DNA of 64,000 nucleotides, taken from NCBI GenBank assembly GCA_900696495.1, contig CAADGI010000005.1:124001-188000 (forward strand). Reading direction: 5' to 3'. The translations under genes were made by a program, and so were the position numbers. Of the stretch, positions 32,234 to 41,378 are shown piece by piece. Each line of letters opens with the position of its first letter. The first letter of the stretch is position 1. The notes under the pieces are model-generated. The model was given only the letters and a program-made list of their open reading frames with translations. It searched no databases and had not been told where the DNA came from. Origin of the DNA: an uncultured Alphaproteobacteria bacterium (GTDB taxonomy: Bacteria; Pseudomonadota; Alphaproteobacteria; Micavibrionales; Micavibrionaceae).

Positions 32234-33555
32234 TTCTGCCTCCTGAAAATTTTCCTGAATGCGCTCGCCGGGGCGAGAGGGCTAAGATAATACGCCATGC
32301 CCGCGCTTCCGGCCGCCAGCAGCAGGAACAGATGTTCTATATCAAATCCGGCCGACAGCATAAAGATGGCAATAATGGATGAACCAAGAATAAAGGAGGC
32401 ATCCAGTAAGGACCCGGCGGCAATCACGCGCGCGCGTGAGTCTGGCGCGGCGCGGTGCTGGACGATAGCCTTGAGCGGAACCACGTAAAGCCCGCCCGCC
32501 AGTGAAATCATCAGCAGGTCGATGACAATCCGCCACCCCGCCGTGTGCGAAAGGAATGAGGGCAACGTTATAAGATAATCGCCCATGAGCGGGCTGGCGG
32601 CATGGTAAAGGCCGCTTGCGAAATAAAGGTCGCAAGCAAAAAACGCGATGACCAGCGCGGCAAAGGGCACATAGGTGGCTTCGATTTTGGAATTCAGCAA
32701 CTTGTTATTGATCAGGCCTCCGAGACCGATACCGACTGAAAAAACCACCATGAAAAAAGTCAGCACCACATTATCAACGCCTAGAACCTGTTTCGTGTAA
32801 TTGGGAAGCTGCGAGAGTATCATCGCGCCGACGAAGAAAAACCACGACGCGCCGATCATGGCGGTGAAAACATGATTGGGCAGCTTACGCGCAAAAACGA
32901 AAATACGCCGCGCTTCCTGTAGCGTGTTGAAGGTAAATTTCAGATCCGGCGACGGCGGGGGCGCGGACGGAATGTAAAAACTGGAAACCAGTCCCACAAC
33001 GGCCCCGATCAACAAAAGCACGCACACCGCGGTGATCCCGGCGCCTTCAAACGCCAGCAATCCGCCGAGAATATTGCCAAGAAGAATGGCAAGATACGTC
33101 CCCGTATTCACCAGCGCGTTGCCCGCGATCAGTTCGGAATCCGGCAGATGCTGCGGCAGGATCGCGAATTTGCACGGGCTGAAAAAAGCGGAATGCGTGC
33201 CGAACGCGAACAGCACCGCAAGCAGCAACGGCACCGACTGGAACCAGATGCCGGCGGCCGCGGCCAGAACGATCAGGATTTCAATTATCTTGATCGTCTG
33301 CATCACGCGGTTTTTGAAAAATTTGTCAGCGACCTGCCCGGCCAGCGGCGCGAATAAAATAAACGGAAGAATGAACAAGGCCGCCGCCAGGCTGACGACG
33401 ATCTCGGGCCGCCAGCCACCGATAGCCCACACGGCATAGGCCACCAGGACACTCAGCGCGGTTTTATAAAGATTGTCGTTGAACGCCCCCAGGAACTGGG
33501 TGACGAACATCGGCAGGAACCGCCTGTGTTTCAGCAATAGGAACTGGTTGTCCAT
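32230..33555 (-). CDS. MFS transporter, LplT-like
   Basis: A 441-residue carrier with about 12 membrane helices. The N-terminus (LPMFVTQFLGAFNDNLYKTALSVL) is characteristic of LplT-type carriers that flip lysophospholipids inward for reacylation. In many bacteria this carrier is fused to or next to an acyltransferase; none is seen here. It is first gene of an operon with the nucleosidase and the coiled-coil membrane protein. Confidence 0.85.
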   Translation of the reverse strand: MDNQFLLLKHRRFLPMFVTQFLGAFNDNLYKTALSVLVAYAVWAIGGWRPEIVVSLAAALFILPFILFAPLAGQVADKFFKNRVMQTIKIIEILIVLAAAAGIWFQSVPLLLAVLFAFGTHSAFFSPCKFAILPQHLPDSELIAGNALVNTGTYLAILLGNILGGLLAFEGAGITAVCVLLLIGAVVGLVSSFYIPSAPPPSPDLKFTFNTLQEARRIFVFARKLPNHVFTAMIGASWFFFVGAMILSQLPNYTKQVLGVDNVVLTFFMVVFSVGIGLGGLINNKLLNSKIEATYVPFAALVIAFFACDLYFASGLYHAASPLMGDYLITLPSFLSHTAGWRIVIDLLMISLAGGLYVVPLKAIVQHRAAPDSRARVIAAGSLLDASFILGSSIIAIFMLSAGFDIEHLFLLLAAGSAGMAYYLSPLAPASAFRKIFRRQN

Positions 33556-33743
33556 GGAAGGGCTTTGGCCTGTTTTATCAGCTTTTAATAACTAGCACCC
33601 TGCCCGGCGAAATTAAAACCCTATCGCGATTATTATGGAAGATTAGGAGAGGCATCCTAACTTTTTATGTTGAGAAATCATGGCAACCCTGTACTTTGCG
33701 TGTCTGCGCCATATATTCAGGAGCCGGGGGCTCGAGGGATCAG

Positions 33744-35000
33744 ATGAAAATTCTGAAATTATTGTTAGTTTTGATAGTGTTAGCGGCAATCGGCTTTGGC
33801 GCCGGGCGCCTGCTGACGAAGGGCGGCAAAGCCCCCGATGGCGCGGGCGCCCATGCTGCCGGCGCACCCGCTGAAATGCCTCCCATGCCCGTCCCGGCCA
33901 TCGTGCTGGAAGAAGCCCCCGTCCAGATCTGGAAGGAATTCCCCGGCAGGCTGGAAGCGGTGGACAGCGTCGAGCTCCGCGCGCAGGTCAGCGGCACGAT
34001 CAACGCGATCAAATTCGAGGACGGCCAGAGCGTGAACAAGGGCGATGTGCTCTTTGTCATCGATCCGCGTCCCTATGAAGCGGAAGTGTCGCAGGCGAAA
34101 GCGGATTTGCAGGCCGCAAAAAATCAATATGACCTCGCCGTCAAGGAACTGAAGCGCGCGGAAGAGCTGATCGGCACCGGCGCGATTCCGAAACGCACAT
34201 ACGATGAACGGCTGAACACCGAACTCGTGACCAAGAGCGCGATTGCATCCGCAGAGGCAAGGCTGAAACGCGCGCAACTGAATCTGGATTACGCCTACGT
34301 CAAGGCGCCGATCTCGGGCCGCGTCAGCCGCGCCGAAATCACCGAAGGAAACCTGGTCGAGGCCGGGCCGAACGCGCCGGTTCTGACGACAATTGTGTCC
34401 AGCGATGGCATTTACGCAGGCTTTGAAGTCGACGAGCAGACATACCTGCGCTACCTGCGCGGCGCGTCTTCAAACCGCGAGGAAGAGCAGAAAATCCCCG
34501 TAAGGCTTGCGCTGCAAAGCGCGCCGGATATCGTCTATGAGGGCAATATCCAGTCCTTCGACAACAAGATCGACGCGAGATCGGGCACCATCCGCGCCCG
34601 CGCGCATTTCAAGAACGAAGACGGCGCGTTGCTGCCCGGCATGTTCGTGACCGTGCGCATCGGCAGTCCGCAGACAAAGACCGCGATTGTCGTTCCCGAA
34701 CGCGCCATCGGCACCGACCAGGACCGCAAATATGTTTACATCGTCGGGCCTGAGAACAAGGTGGCCTACCGCGAAGTCGCTCCGGGCGAGTCCGTCAACG
34801 GCAGTCGCATCATCACCAGCGGCCTCGCCGCGGGTGAAATGGTCATCACCGACGGCGTCATGAAAATTCACCCCGACATGGTGGTCGCGCCGCAAACCGA
34901 CGGCCCCGCAGCGGCGGAAGCGCCGCCCGCGCCTGCTGCTGCTCCTGAAGCGATCGAAGCCGCGCCCGCGGAAGAAACCCCGGAAAAGACCGAGCCGTGA
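33744..35000 (+). CDS. RND efflux membrane fusion protein (AcrA/MexA family)
   Basis: A 418-residue periplasmic adaptor. It has an N-terminal membrane anchor or signal (about 4-22), a lipoyl/barrel-sandwich part (VELRAQVSGTINAIKFEDGQSVNKGDVLFVIDPRPYEAEV), an alpha hairpin (about 100-165), a beta-barrel domain and a Pro/Ala/Glu-rich tail. ATG 33744 is preferred (GAGGGA 6 nt upstream). It overlaps the RND permease gene by 4 bp. The C-terminal 40 residues are low-complexity. Confidence 0.93.
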   Translation: MKILKLLLVLIVLAAIGFGAGRLLTKGGKAPDGAGAHAAGAPAEMPPMPVPAIVLEEAPVQIWKEFPGRLEAVDSVELRAQVSGTINAIKFEDGQSVNKGDVLFVIDPRPYEAEVSQAKADLQAAKNQYDLAVKELKRAEELIGTGAIPKRTYDERLNTELVTKSAIASAEARLKRAQLNLDYAYVKAPISGRVSRAEITEGNLVEAGPNAPVLTTIVSSDGIYAGFEVDEQTYLRYLRGASSNREEEQKIPVRLALQSAPDIVYEGNIQSFDNKIDARSGTIRARAHFKNEDGALLPGMFVTVRIGSPQTKTAIVVPERAIGTDQDRKYVYIVGPENKVAYREVAPGESVNGSRIITSGLAAGEMVITDGVMKIHPDMVVAPQTDGPAAAEAPPAPAAAPEAIEAAPAEETPEKTEP

Positions 35001-38000
35001 CGCATATCCCATCCAAAGAGCAGATGGAGAACCCGGGCCCGGTTACATTCTCGAGCTTCTTCATCGACAGGCCGATTTTCGCGGCCGTGCTCTCGATCCT
35101 TGTCTTTATCGCCGGCACCATCGCGATGTTCCAGCTGCCCGTTGCCGAATATCCGGGCGTCACGCCGCCCACGGTCAATGTCGTCGCGTTTTTCCCCGGC
35201 GCCAACCCCGCCGTCGTCGCTGAAACCGTCGCGGGTCCGCTGGAGGAGCAGATCAATGGCGTCGAGAACATGCTCTATATGTCCTCGCTGGTTTCCGCCG
35301 AAGGCCAGCTCAGCCTGACGGTCACATTTAAAATCGGCACCAATCCCGACCTCGCCCAGCAGATGGTGCAGAACCGGGTCCAGCAGGCCCTGCCGCGCCT
35401 GCCCGACATCGTCCGCCAGCTCGGCGTGACGGTGATCAAAAGCTCGCCCGACCTGACGCTGGTCGTGCACATCCTTTCGCCGAATAACCGTTACGATATG
35501 CTTTACCTGCGCAATTACGCCGCGCTGAACATCCGCGACCAGCTGGCGAAGGTTCAGGGCGTCGGCAATGTCGAGATTTTCGGCTCCGGCAACTACGCGA
35601 TGCGCGTCTGGCTGAACCCCGACAAGATCGCCGAGCGTGGCATGAACGCGACCGAAGTCGTCAACGCCATCCGTGGCCAGAATATACAGGTCGCCGCCGG
35701 AACCATCGGCGGACCGCCCTATAACAAGGGCGCGCAGATGCAGTTCCCGATCAACACGCAAGGCCGCCTGCAGACCCCCGAGGATTTCGAAAAAATCATC
35801 ATCAAGCGTGACGCCAATGGCGCGATCACACGCCTTGGCGATGTCGCCCGCGTCGAAATCGACGCCGAGCAATACGGCATGATGTCGCTATTGAACAATA
35901 AACAGGCTGTCGGCGCCGGTATTTTCTCCGCCCCTGAAGCGAACGCGCTGGAAATTTCGCGCAACGTCCGCGCGACAATGGAGGAGCTCAAGAAAAACTT
36001 CCCCGAGGATATCGATTACGCCATCGTCTATGACCCGACTACATTCGTTAAGGATTCCATCGAGGCGGTTATCCATACGCTGCTGGAAGCCATCCTTCTC
36101 GTCGTTCTTGTCGTAATCGTATTCCTGCAGACCTGGCGTGCGTCCTTTATCCCGTTGCTGGCCGTCCCGGTTTCGATCATCGGCACCTTCGCCTTTATGA
36201 TGTTGTTTGGGTTCTCGATCAATGTTCTTTCACTGTTCGGATTAATCCTCGCGATTGGTATCGTCGTCGATGACGCCATCGTCGTCGTCGAAAACGCCGA
36301 GCGGAACATTGAAAATGGCCTATCCCCGCGCGCCGCCGCCATGCAGGCCATGAGCGAGGTGACCGGCCCGATCCTGGCTACCGGTCTCGTGCTGACCGCC
36401 GTATTCGTACCCATCGCCTTCATCAGCGGCCTGACAGGCCAGTTTTACAAGCAGTTCGCGCTGACAATCGCCATCGCCACCGTCATTTCCACGGTCAATT
36501 CCCTGACGCTTAGTCCCGCGCTCTGCGCATTAATGCTGCGCGGTCATGACCAGCCAAAAGATGCGCTCATGCGCGGCATGGATTTCACGCTCGGCTGGTT
36601 CTTCAAGGGTTTCAATATTTTCTTCAGCAACGCCACGAAATTTTACTCCAAAGTCGTCAGGACAACGCTGAATTTCAAGGCCCTCGCCTTCCTCGTTTAT
36701 CTTGGTCTCATAGGCCTTACCGTTTACATCTTCCAGCTCGTCCCGCCCGGATTCGTGCCCGCGCAGGACAAGCAATACCTGATTTCATTCGCCCAGCTTC
36801 CCTCCGGCTCGACGCTTGAGCGCACGGAACAGATTATCCGCGACATGTCGGAAATCGCCATGAAGGAACCCGGCGTTGAAAATGCCGTCGCCTTCCCCGG
36901 TCTTTCGGTGAACGGTTTCATGAGCAGCTCCAGCGCCGGCATCGTCTTCCTGACGCTAAAACCTTTTAAAGAAAGAACCTCGCACGAACTCAGCGCGCAA
37001 TCGATCGCCAACAGCATCCAGCAAAAATATATGGGCATCCAGGGCGCGTTCGTCGTCATCTTCCCGCCGCCCGCGGTCATGGGACTCGGCACGATCGGCG
37101 GGTTTAAGCTGCAAATCCAGGACCGCCTCGACCAGGGCTACCAGGCGCTCGACGGCGTCGTGAAAGCCGTCACGGGCCGGGCCTGGCAAACGCCGGAACT
37201 GGCGGGCGTGTTTTCAAGCTACAACATCAACGTGCCGCAGCTCTATGCCGACCTTGACCGCGCCAAGGCCATCCAGCTCGGCATTCCGATCAACGAAATA
37301 TTCGAGGCCATGCAGATTTATCTCGGCTCGCTCTACATCAACGACTTCAACCAGTTCGGACGCACCTACCAAGTCATCGCGCAGGCCGACAAGGAATACC
37401 GCTCGAAGCCGGAAGACATCATGAAACTTCAGGTGCGCAACAATGACGGCCAGATGGTGCCGCTCGGCTCTGTCGTAACAGTGAAGGAAACATTCGGACC
37501 TGAAACCGCGATGCGTTACAACGCCTTCCGTTCCGCCGACATCAACGGCGATGCCGGCCCCGGATTCTCGAGCGGCGAGGCGCAGGCAGCGATGGCAAAA
37601 ATCCTTGACGAAACCCTGCCGCAGGGCATGACTTATGAGTGGACGGACCTGACCTACCAGAAAATCCTCGCGGGCAATACGACCGTTTTCATTTTTCCGC
37701 TTTGCATTCTGCTCGTATTGCTGGTTCTGGCCGCGCAATATGAAAGCCTGACCCTGCCGATCGCCGTCATCCTCATCGTGCCGATGACGATTTTGTCGGC
37801 GATCTTCGGCGTACACATGACGGGCGGCGACAACAACATTTTTACGCAGATCAGTTTGTTCGTCTTGGCGGGCCTTGCGTGCAAAAACGCGATCCTGATC
37901 GTCGAATTCGCGCGCGAGCTTGAGCACCGCGGCCGCACGACCGTCGAGGCTGCCATCGAGGCCAGCCGCCTTCGTCTGCGCCCCATTCTCATGACCTCTT

Positions 38001-38179
38001 TCGCCTTCATCATGGGCGTGACGCCGCTCATCACCTCGCACGGCGCGGGCGCGGAAATGCGCCACGCCATCGGTATCGCGGTATTTTCGGGCATGCTCGG
38101 CGTGACGTTCTTCGGCCTGGTGTTGACGCCTATTTTCTATGTTCTGCTGCGCAAGCTTTCGCGCACACCCAGGGTCTAG
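34997..38179 (+). CDS. RND multidrug efflux permease (AcrB/HAE1 family)
   Basis: A 1060-residue inner-membrane pump with 12 membrane helices and two large periplasmic loops. The FFIDRPIFAAVLSI start, the proton-relay Asp pair in AIGIVVDDAIVVVENAER and the Lys in LACKNAILIVEFA are intact. It exports drugs, detergents or toxic metabolites with the upstream adaptor and an outer-membrane channel encoded elsewhere. GTG 34997 makes a GTGA overlap; ATG 35024 is an alternative. Its stop overlaps the convergent ABC ATPase stop by 4 bp. Confidence 0.96.
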   Translation: MTHIPSKEQMENPGPVTFSSFFIDRPIFAAVLSILVFIAGTIAMFQLPVAEYPGVTPPTVNVVAFFPGANPAVVAETVAGPLEEQINGVENMLYMSSLVSAEGQLSLTVTFKIGTNPDLAQQMVQNRVQQALPRLPDIVRQLGVTVIKSSPDLTLVVHILSPNNRYDMLYLRNYAALNIRDQLAKVQGVGNVEIFGSGNYAMRVWLNPDKIAERGMNATEVVNAIRGQNIQVAAGTIGGPPYNKGAQMQFPINTQGRLQTPEDFEKIIIKRDANGAITRLGDVARVEIDAEQYGMMSLLNNKQAVGAGIFSAPEANALEISRNVRATMEELKKNFPEDIDYAIVYDPTTFVKDSIEAVIHTLLEAILLVVLVVIVFLQTWRASFIPLLAVPVSIIGTFAFMMLFGFSINVLSLFGLILAIGIVVDDAIVVVENAERNIENGLSPRAAAMQAMSEVTGPILATGLVLTAVFVPIAFISGLTGQFYKQFALTIAIATVISTVNSLTLSPALCALMLRGHDQPKDALMRGMDFTLGWFFKGFNIFFSNATKFYSKVVRTTLNFKALAFLVYLGLIGLTVYIFQLVPPGFVPAQDKQYLISFAQLPSGSTLERTEQIIRDMSEIAMKEPGVENAVAFPGLSVNGFMSSSSAGIVFLTLKPFKERTSHELSAQSIANSIQQKYMGIQGAFVVIFPPPAVMGLGTIGGFKLQIQDRLDQGYQALDGVVKAVTGRAWQTPELAGVFSSYNINVPQLYADLDRAKAIQLGIPINEIFEAMQIYLGSLYINDFNQFGRTYQVIAQADKEYRSKPEDIMKLQVRNNDGQMVPLGSVVTVKETFGPETAMRYNAFRSADINGDAGPGFSSGEAQAAMAKILDETLPQGMTYEWTDLTYQKILAGNTTVFIFPLCILLVLLVLAAQYESLTLPIAVILIVPMTILSAIFGVHMTGGDNNIFTQISLFVLAGLACKNAILIVEFARELEHRGRTTVEAAIEASRLRLRPILMTSFAFIMGVTPLITSHGAGAEMRHAIGIAVFSGMLGVTFFGLVLTPIFYVLLRKLSRTPRV

Positions 38180-38856
38180 TCTTTCACGATTTTTCCATCG
38201 ACGATGTGAATACGGCGGTCGGCCATCCCTGCAAAATCCATATCATGCGTGACGGCGACCACCGCGCGTTTCTGCGTGCGGGCCAACTCACGGAATATAT
38301 CATGCACCGCGGCGCTTGCCGCCGTATCCAGGTTGCCGGTCGGCTCGTCGGCCAGCAATAGCATGGGGTCATTGGCAAGCGCCCGGGCGATGGCCACGCG
38401 CTGACATTGACCGCCCGACATTTTGCGCGGGAGTTTATGCATGTGATCTTTTAATCCCAAATCCGTCAGCAACTGCGCGGCGCGGGCCTTCATTTCCTGT
38501 TCCGTCATTTTCCCAAGGCGGCGCATCGGCATCATCACGTTTTCAAGCGCGGTGAATTCCGGCAACAGGAAATGGAACTGGAAAACGAAACCGATTTTCT
38601 CGAGCCTGACGGCGGCAAGCTCGTCGTCTGTCATCTCCGCCGTGCTCAGACCGTCAATCTTGATCTGCCCTGACGTCGGGTGATCGAGCAGCCCGAGAAG
38701 ATAAAGCAGCGACGATTTCCCTGATCCTGAAGGCCCCGTGACAACAACGAATTCGCCCGCCTTGATCTCGACATCCGCGCCGCGCACCAGCGTCACCGGT
38801 ACATCGCCGGGCAGTGTGCGCGTGATATTCTCAGTCTTGAGAAGGATGTCAGCCAT
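38176..38856 (-). CDS. ABC transporter ATP-binding protein (MacB/LolD/DevA type)
   Basis: A 226-residue ATPase. Walker A is GPSGSGKSS, the signature is MSGGQCQRVAIARAL, Walker B is LLLADEPTGNLD and the switch His is in VAVTHD. NLDTAAS is typical of the MacB/LolD clade. It energises the permease encoded immediately upstream (no gap). With the adaptor gene it forms an adaptor-permease-ATPase operon like DevBCA. Confidence 0.93.
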   Translation of the reverse strand: MADILLKTENITRTLPGDVPVTLVRGADVEIKAGEFVVVTGPSGSGKSSLLYLLGLLDHPTSGQIKIDGLSTAEMTDDELAAVRLEKIGFVFQFHFLLPEFTALENVMMPMRRLGKMTEQEMKARAAQLLTDLGLKDHMHKLPRKMSGGQCQRVAIARALANDPMLLLADEPTGNLDTAASAAVHDIFRELARTQKRAVVAVTHDMDFAGMADRRIHIVDGKIVKD

Positions 38857-40101
38857 TTACATCCCTCCCCTCAGGATATCGACGGGAAGAACCTCCGCCG
38901 CCTTGCGCGCGGGCAGGTAAGAGGCAAATAGCGCCGCGAAAAACGCGAACGCTCCCGCGATCACGAATTGCGGCAAACTCCAGTCGAGTGGCATCGATAT
39001 TTCTTCGGTCAGCCCGGGCGGCTTGAAACGCACCTGCATGAGCGCGAACATCAACAGACAGCCAAGCGGCAGGCCAGCCGTGAGTCCCGCAAAACCGAGT
39101 AACGCCCCCTGAATCACGAAAATCTCTTTAATATCGCCCGCGCGGAAACCCATCGATTTCAGGATGGCGATGTCGCGGTGCTTTTCCATGACGACGGTGG
39201 AAATGATGTTGTAAATCCCGAATGCCGCGACGATCAGAACCGCGCTCACCACTGAATACATGATGATATTGCGGATGACGAGCGTGCTGGTGATGTCCTC
39301 GGACGCTTCCTGCCAGGAAACGGCCTTGTAACCGATGCGGCTTTCAAGCTGCGCGGCGAAATCGCGGGCGCGCTCGGCCCTGTCGAGTTTTATGATGATT
39401 GTATTGGCGCGGTTCGAGCGGTCGGTCAGCGCCTGCACGCGCTTGATATCAACGAAGGCCTGCGTTTCATCGTAATCGGAACGGCCCGTCTGGAACTGCG
39501 CGACGATTTTGAACACGCGCACCTGCCCGGTGGATGACGCCAGCGTGATATTATCGCCCATCCCCAGCGACATTTTATCCATCAGCGCCTTGCCGACCGC
39601 GATGCCGTTCCGGTCGGCGATAATGTCATCCACCGATCCCTGCAGCATATGCTCCTCGATCGTGGTGATATCGCGGATATCCTCCGGCACCATGCCGTTG
39701 AGCACGATATTGACGTCTTTCCCTGCGAAACTGAGAATCGCCTGCCCGCTCAGCACCGGGGACGCGCGCACGCCGGGCTGGCGTTTCAATCCTTCAACGA
39801 TCCGGCGGTAGCCGCGAATGCCGCGCGTTTCCGTTAATGGCTTCACATTGCGCAGTTCGATCAGCGCGCCCGGATATTCATCCTCGACCGGCTGTTTTTT
39901 AACGCCGCGATATTCGTCTGAAATCGTGATGTGCGGCGAATTATCGACCAGCCGCGCGATAAAATCCTTCTGCGAACCCTGCATCAGCGAGGAAATGGCG
40001 AGAAAAAACGCAACGCCGATGATAATGCCGAGCAGCGACACCACGCTCTGCCGCTTGCGGGCGAGAAGATGCCGGAGCGCGATGAAAACCGTCAGGCGCA
40101 T
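38857..40101 (-). CDS. ABC transporter permease, MacB/FtsX family
   Basis: A 414-residue protein with one N-terminal membrane helix, a large periplasmic MacB_PCD domain (about 45-260) and three C-terminal helices (FtsX domain; EKHRDIAILKSMGFRAGDI). The core topology is that of the MacB/LolC mechanotransmission group. The start overlaps the adaptor stop by one base (TGATG). It could export a peptide, glycolipid or macrolide; not decidable. Confidence 0.9.
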   Translation of the reverse strand: MRLTVFIALRHLLARKRQSVVSLLGIIIGVAFFLAISSLMQGSQKDFIARLVDNSPHITISDEYRGVKKQPVEDEYPGALIELRNVKPLTETRGIRGYRRIVEGLKRQPGVRASPVLSGQAILSFAGKDVNIVLNGMVPEDIRDITTIEEHMLQGSVDDIIADRNGIAVGKALMDKMSLGMGDNITLASSTGQVRVFKIVAQFQTGRSDYDETQAFVDIKRVQALTDRSNRANTIIIKLDRAERARDFAAQLESRIGYKAVSWQEASEDITSTLVIRNIIMYSVVSAVLIVAAFGIYNIISTVVMEKHRDIAILKSMGFRAGDIKEIFVIQGALLGFAGLTAGLPLGCLLMFALMQVRFKPPGLTEEISMPLDWSLPQFVIAGAFAFFAALFASYLPARKAAEVLPVDILRGGM

Positions 40102-41114
40102 CAGGGCGCCTTCCAGTCCGTCATTTTTATATGGACGTTTTGGCCTTCTTCCGGGCTGGCGCCGGGATCGAGAACGACAACATCTTCCGCTGTAATGCCG
40201 CTGCGGATTTCAACGGCGGACGGCGTTTTCGCGCCGGTCTCAACAGTACGCCGCGCGAGTTTGCCATCCTGCACCACCCAGACTGTATCGCTTTTCACCG
40301 CAGCCGTCGGAACCAGCAGCGCATCTTTCGTCTCGCTGATAAGAATATTCGTCTCCGCCGTCATGCCGGTCATCAGCGGCGTCTGGCCCTCGATGCCTAT
40401 ACGCACGCGGTAGCTGCGCGAAACCGCATCGCCCTTGGGCGTGATGCTGTCGACCTTGCCCCTGAAATCCTTGCCCGGGAAAGCATCGGCGCGAATGAGA
40501 ACCGGCATGCTTGCTTTCACCAGCGCGATATCCTCCTCGTCCACCTCCGCCGAAATGCGCAGCGGCGCGCAGCAGGACAGCCAGAACACCGGCTGGTTCG
40601 CGGGGATAAGCTCGCCCACCTCGCCGTCGCGGCGCATGACAAGACCATCCTCCGGCGCGATCAACTGCATGTAGCCAAGCTGCGCCTTGATCCGCTCCAC
40701 CGACGCGCGCGCGGCATCGAGATCGGCCTTGCTCTGGTCCGCCGTTCCCTTCGAAATCGCGCCGCGCTTTAAAAGTTCGGCCTTGCGCGCGTAATCTTTC
40801 TCCGCGAACTCGGCGCGGGCGCGAACTTCCTCAAGCTGGTTTTGAATATCGCTGTCTTCGAGCTGGCCGAGCACATCGCCTTTTTTCACGATATGGCCTT
40901 CGTCAGCCTGCAGGCTCATGAGCCGCGCCGTGCTGCGCGGCGCGATCGGCATCATCACGGTCGGCTCGACAGTCCCGGTCGCATATACCGCCTGCACCGC
41001 CGGGCCGCGCACAGGGCGCACGGTTTCAAGCGCCGACTCATTTCTGCCCTGAATGGCTAAAAAACCCGCCGCCAGCGCGGCTAAAACGATAAGAGGCAAA
41101 AGAATTTTTTTCAT
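40101..41114 (-). CDS. periplasmic adaptor (HlyD/MacA family) of ABC exporter
   Basis: A 337-residue membrane fusion protein with an N-terminal anchor (MKKILLPLIVLAALAAGF), the lipoyl half-motifs (ARLMSLQADEGHIVKKGDVLGQLE ... LIAPEDGLVMRRDGEVGE) around an alpha hairpin, then a beta-barrel domain. ATG 41114 has AAGGA upstream; the frame is open to 41153. First gene of the ABC exporter operon. No outer-membrane partner is in the window. Confidence 0.9.
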   Translation of the reverse strand: MKKILLPLIVLAALAAGFLAIQGRNESALETVRPVRGPAVQAVYATGTVEPTVMMPIAPRSTARLMSLQADEGHIVKKGDVLGQLEDSDIQNQLEEVRARAEFAEKDYARKAELLKRGAISKGTADQSKADLDAARASVERIKAQLGYMQLIAPEDGLVMRRDGEVGELIPANQPVFWLSCCAPLRISAEVDEEDIALVKASMPVLIRADAFPGKDFRGKVDSITPKGDAVSRSYRVRIGIEGQTPLMTGMTAETNILISETKDALLVPTAAVKSDTVWVVQDGKLARRTVETGAKTPSAVEIRSGITAEDVVVLDPGASPEEGQNVHIKMTDWKAP

Positions 41115-41278
41115 GGCCGGTCCTTGCTCTGCGGGCGTATCGGATTGGGGCAAAACGTTTAAATGCCTGTTTTATCTAGCATTACGGCCCGGCCATGACC
41201 AGTCCTGCTGAATTTTGCGGATTTTCCTGCAAAAAGGTACAATGTGTCCAAGACCAAAAAGACGATCCGTTAACTTTT

Positions 41279-41304
41279 TGTAAAGAATTAAGAATTACTT
41301 TACA
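41279..41304. promoter_or_regulatory. 26-bp palindrome upstream of the coiled-coil protein gene
   Basis: Arms TGTAAAG (41279-41285) and CTTTACA (41298-41304) flank an AT-rich 12-bp centre that is itself near-symmetric (AATT..AATT). It lies 75-100 bp upstream of ATG 41379 and may be a regulator site. The left part resembles the element upstream of the response regulator at 59539 (TGTAAAGAATCAA). A TACAAT -10 candidate lies at 41238-41243. Confidence 0.45.
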
Positions 41305-41378
41305 TACAACGGGCAAACGACGGTAATAAAAAACAAAAAGGCCATAAAAACAGGCCACGATAATAGAAGGTGTGAAGC

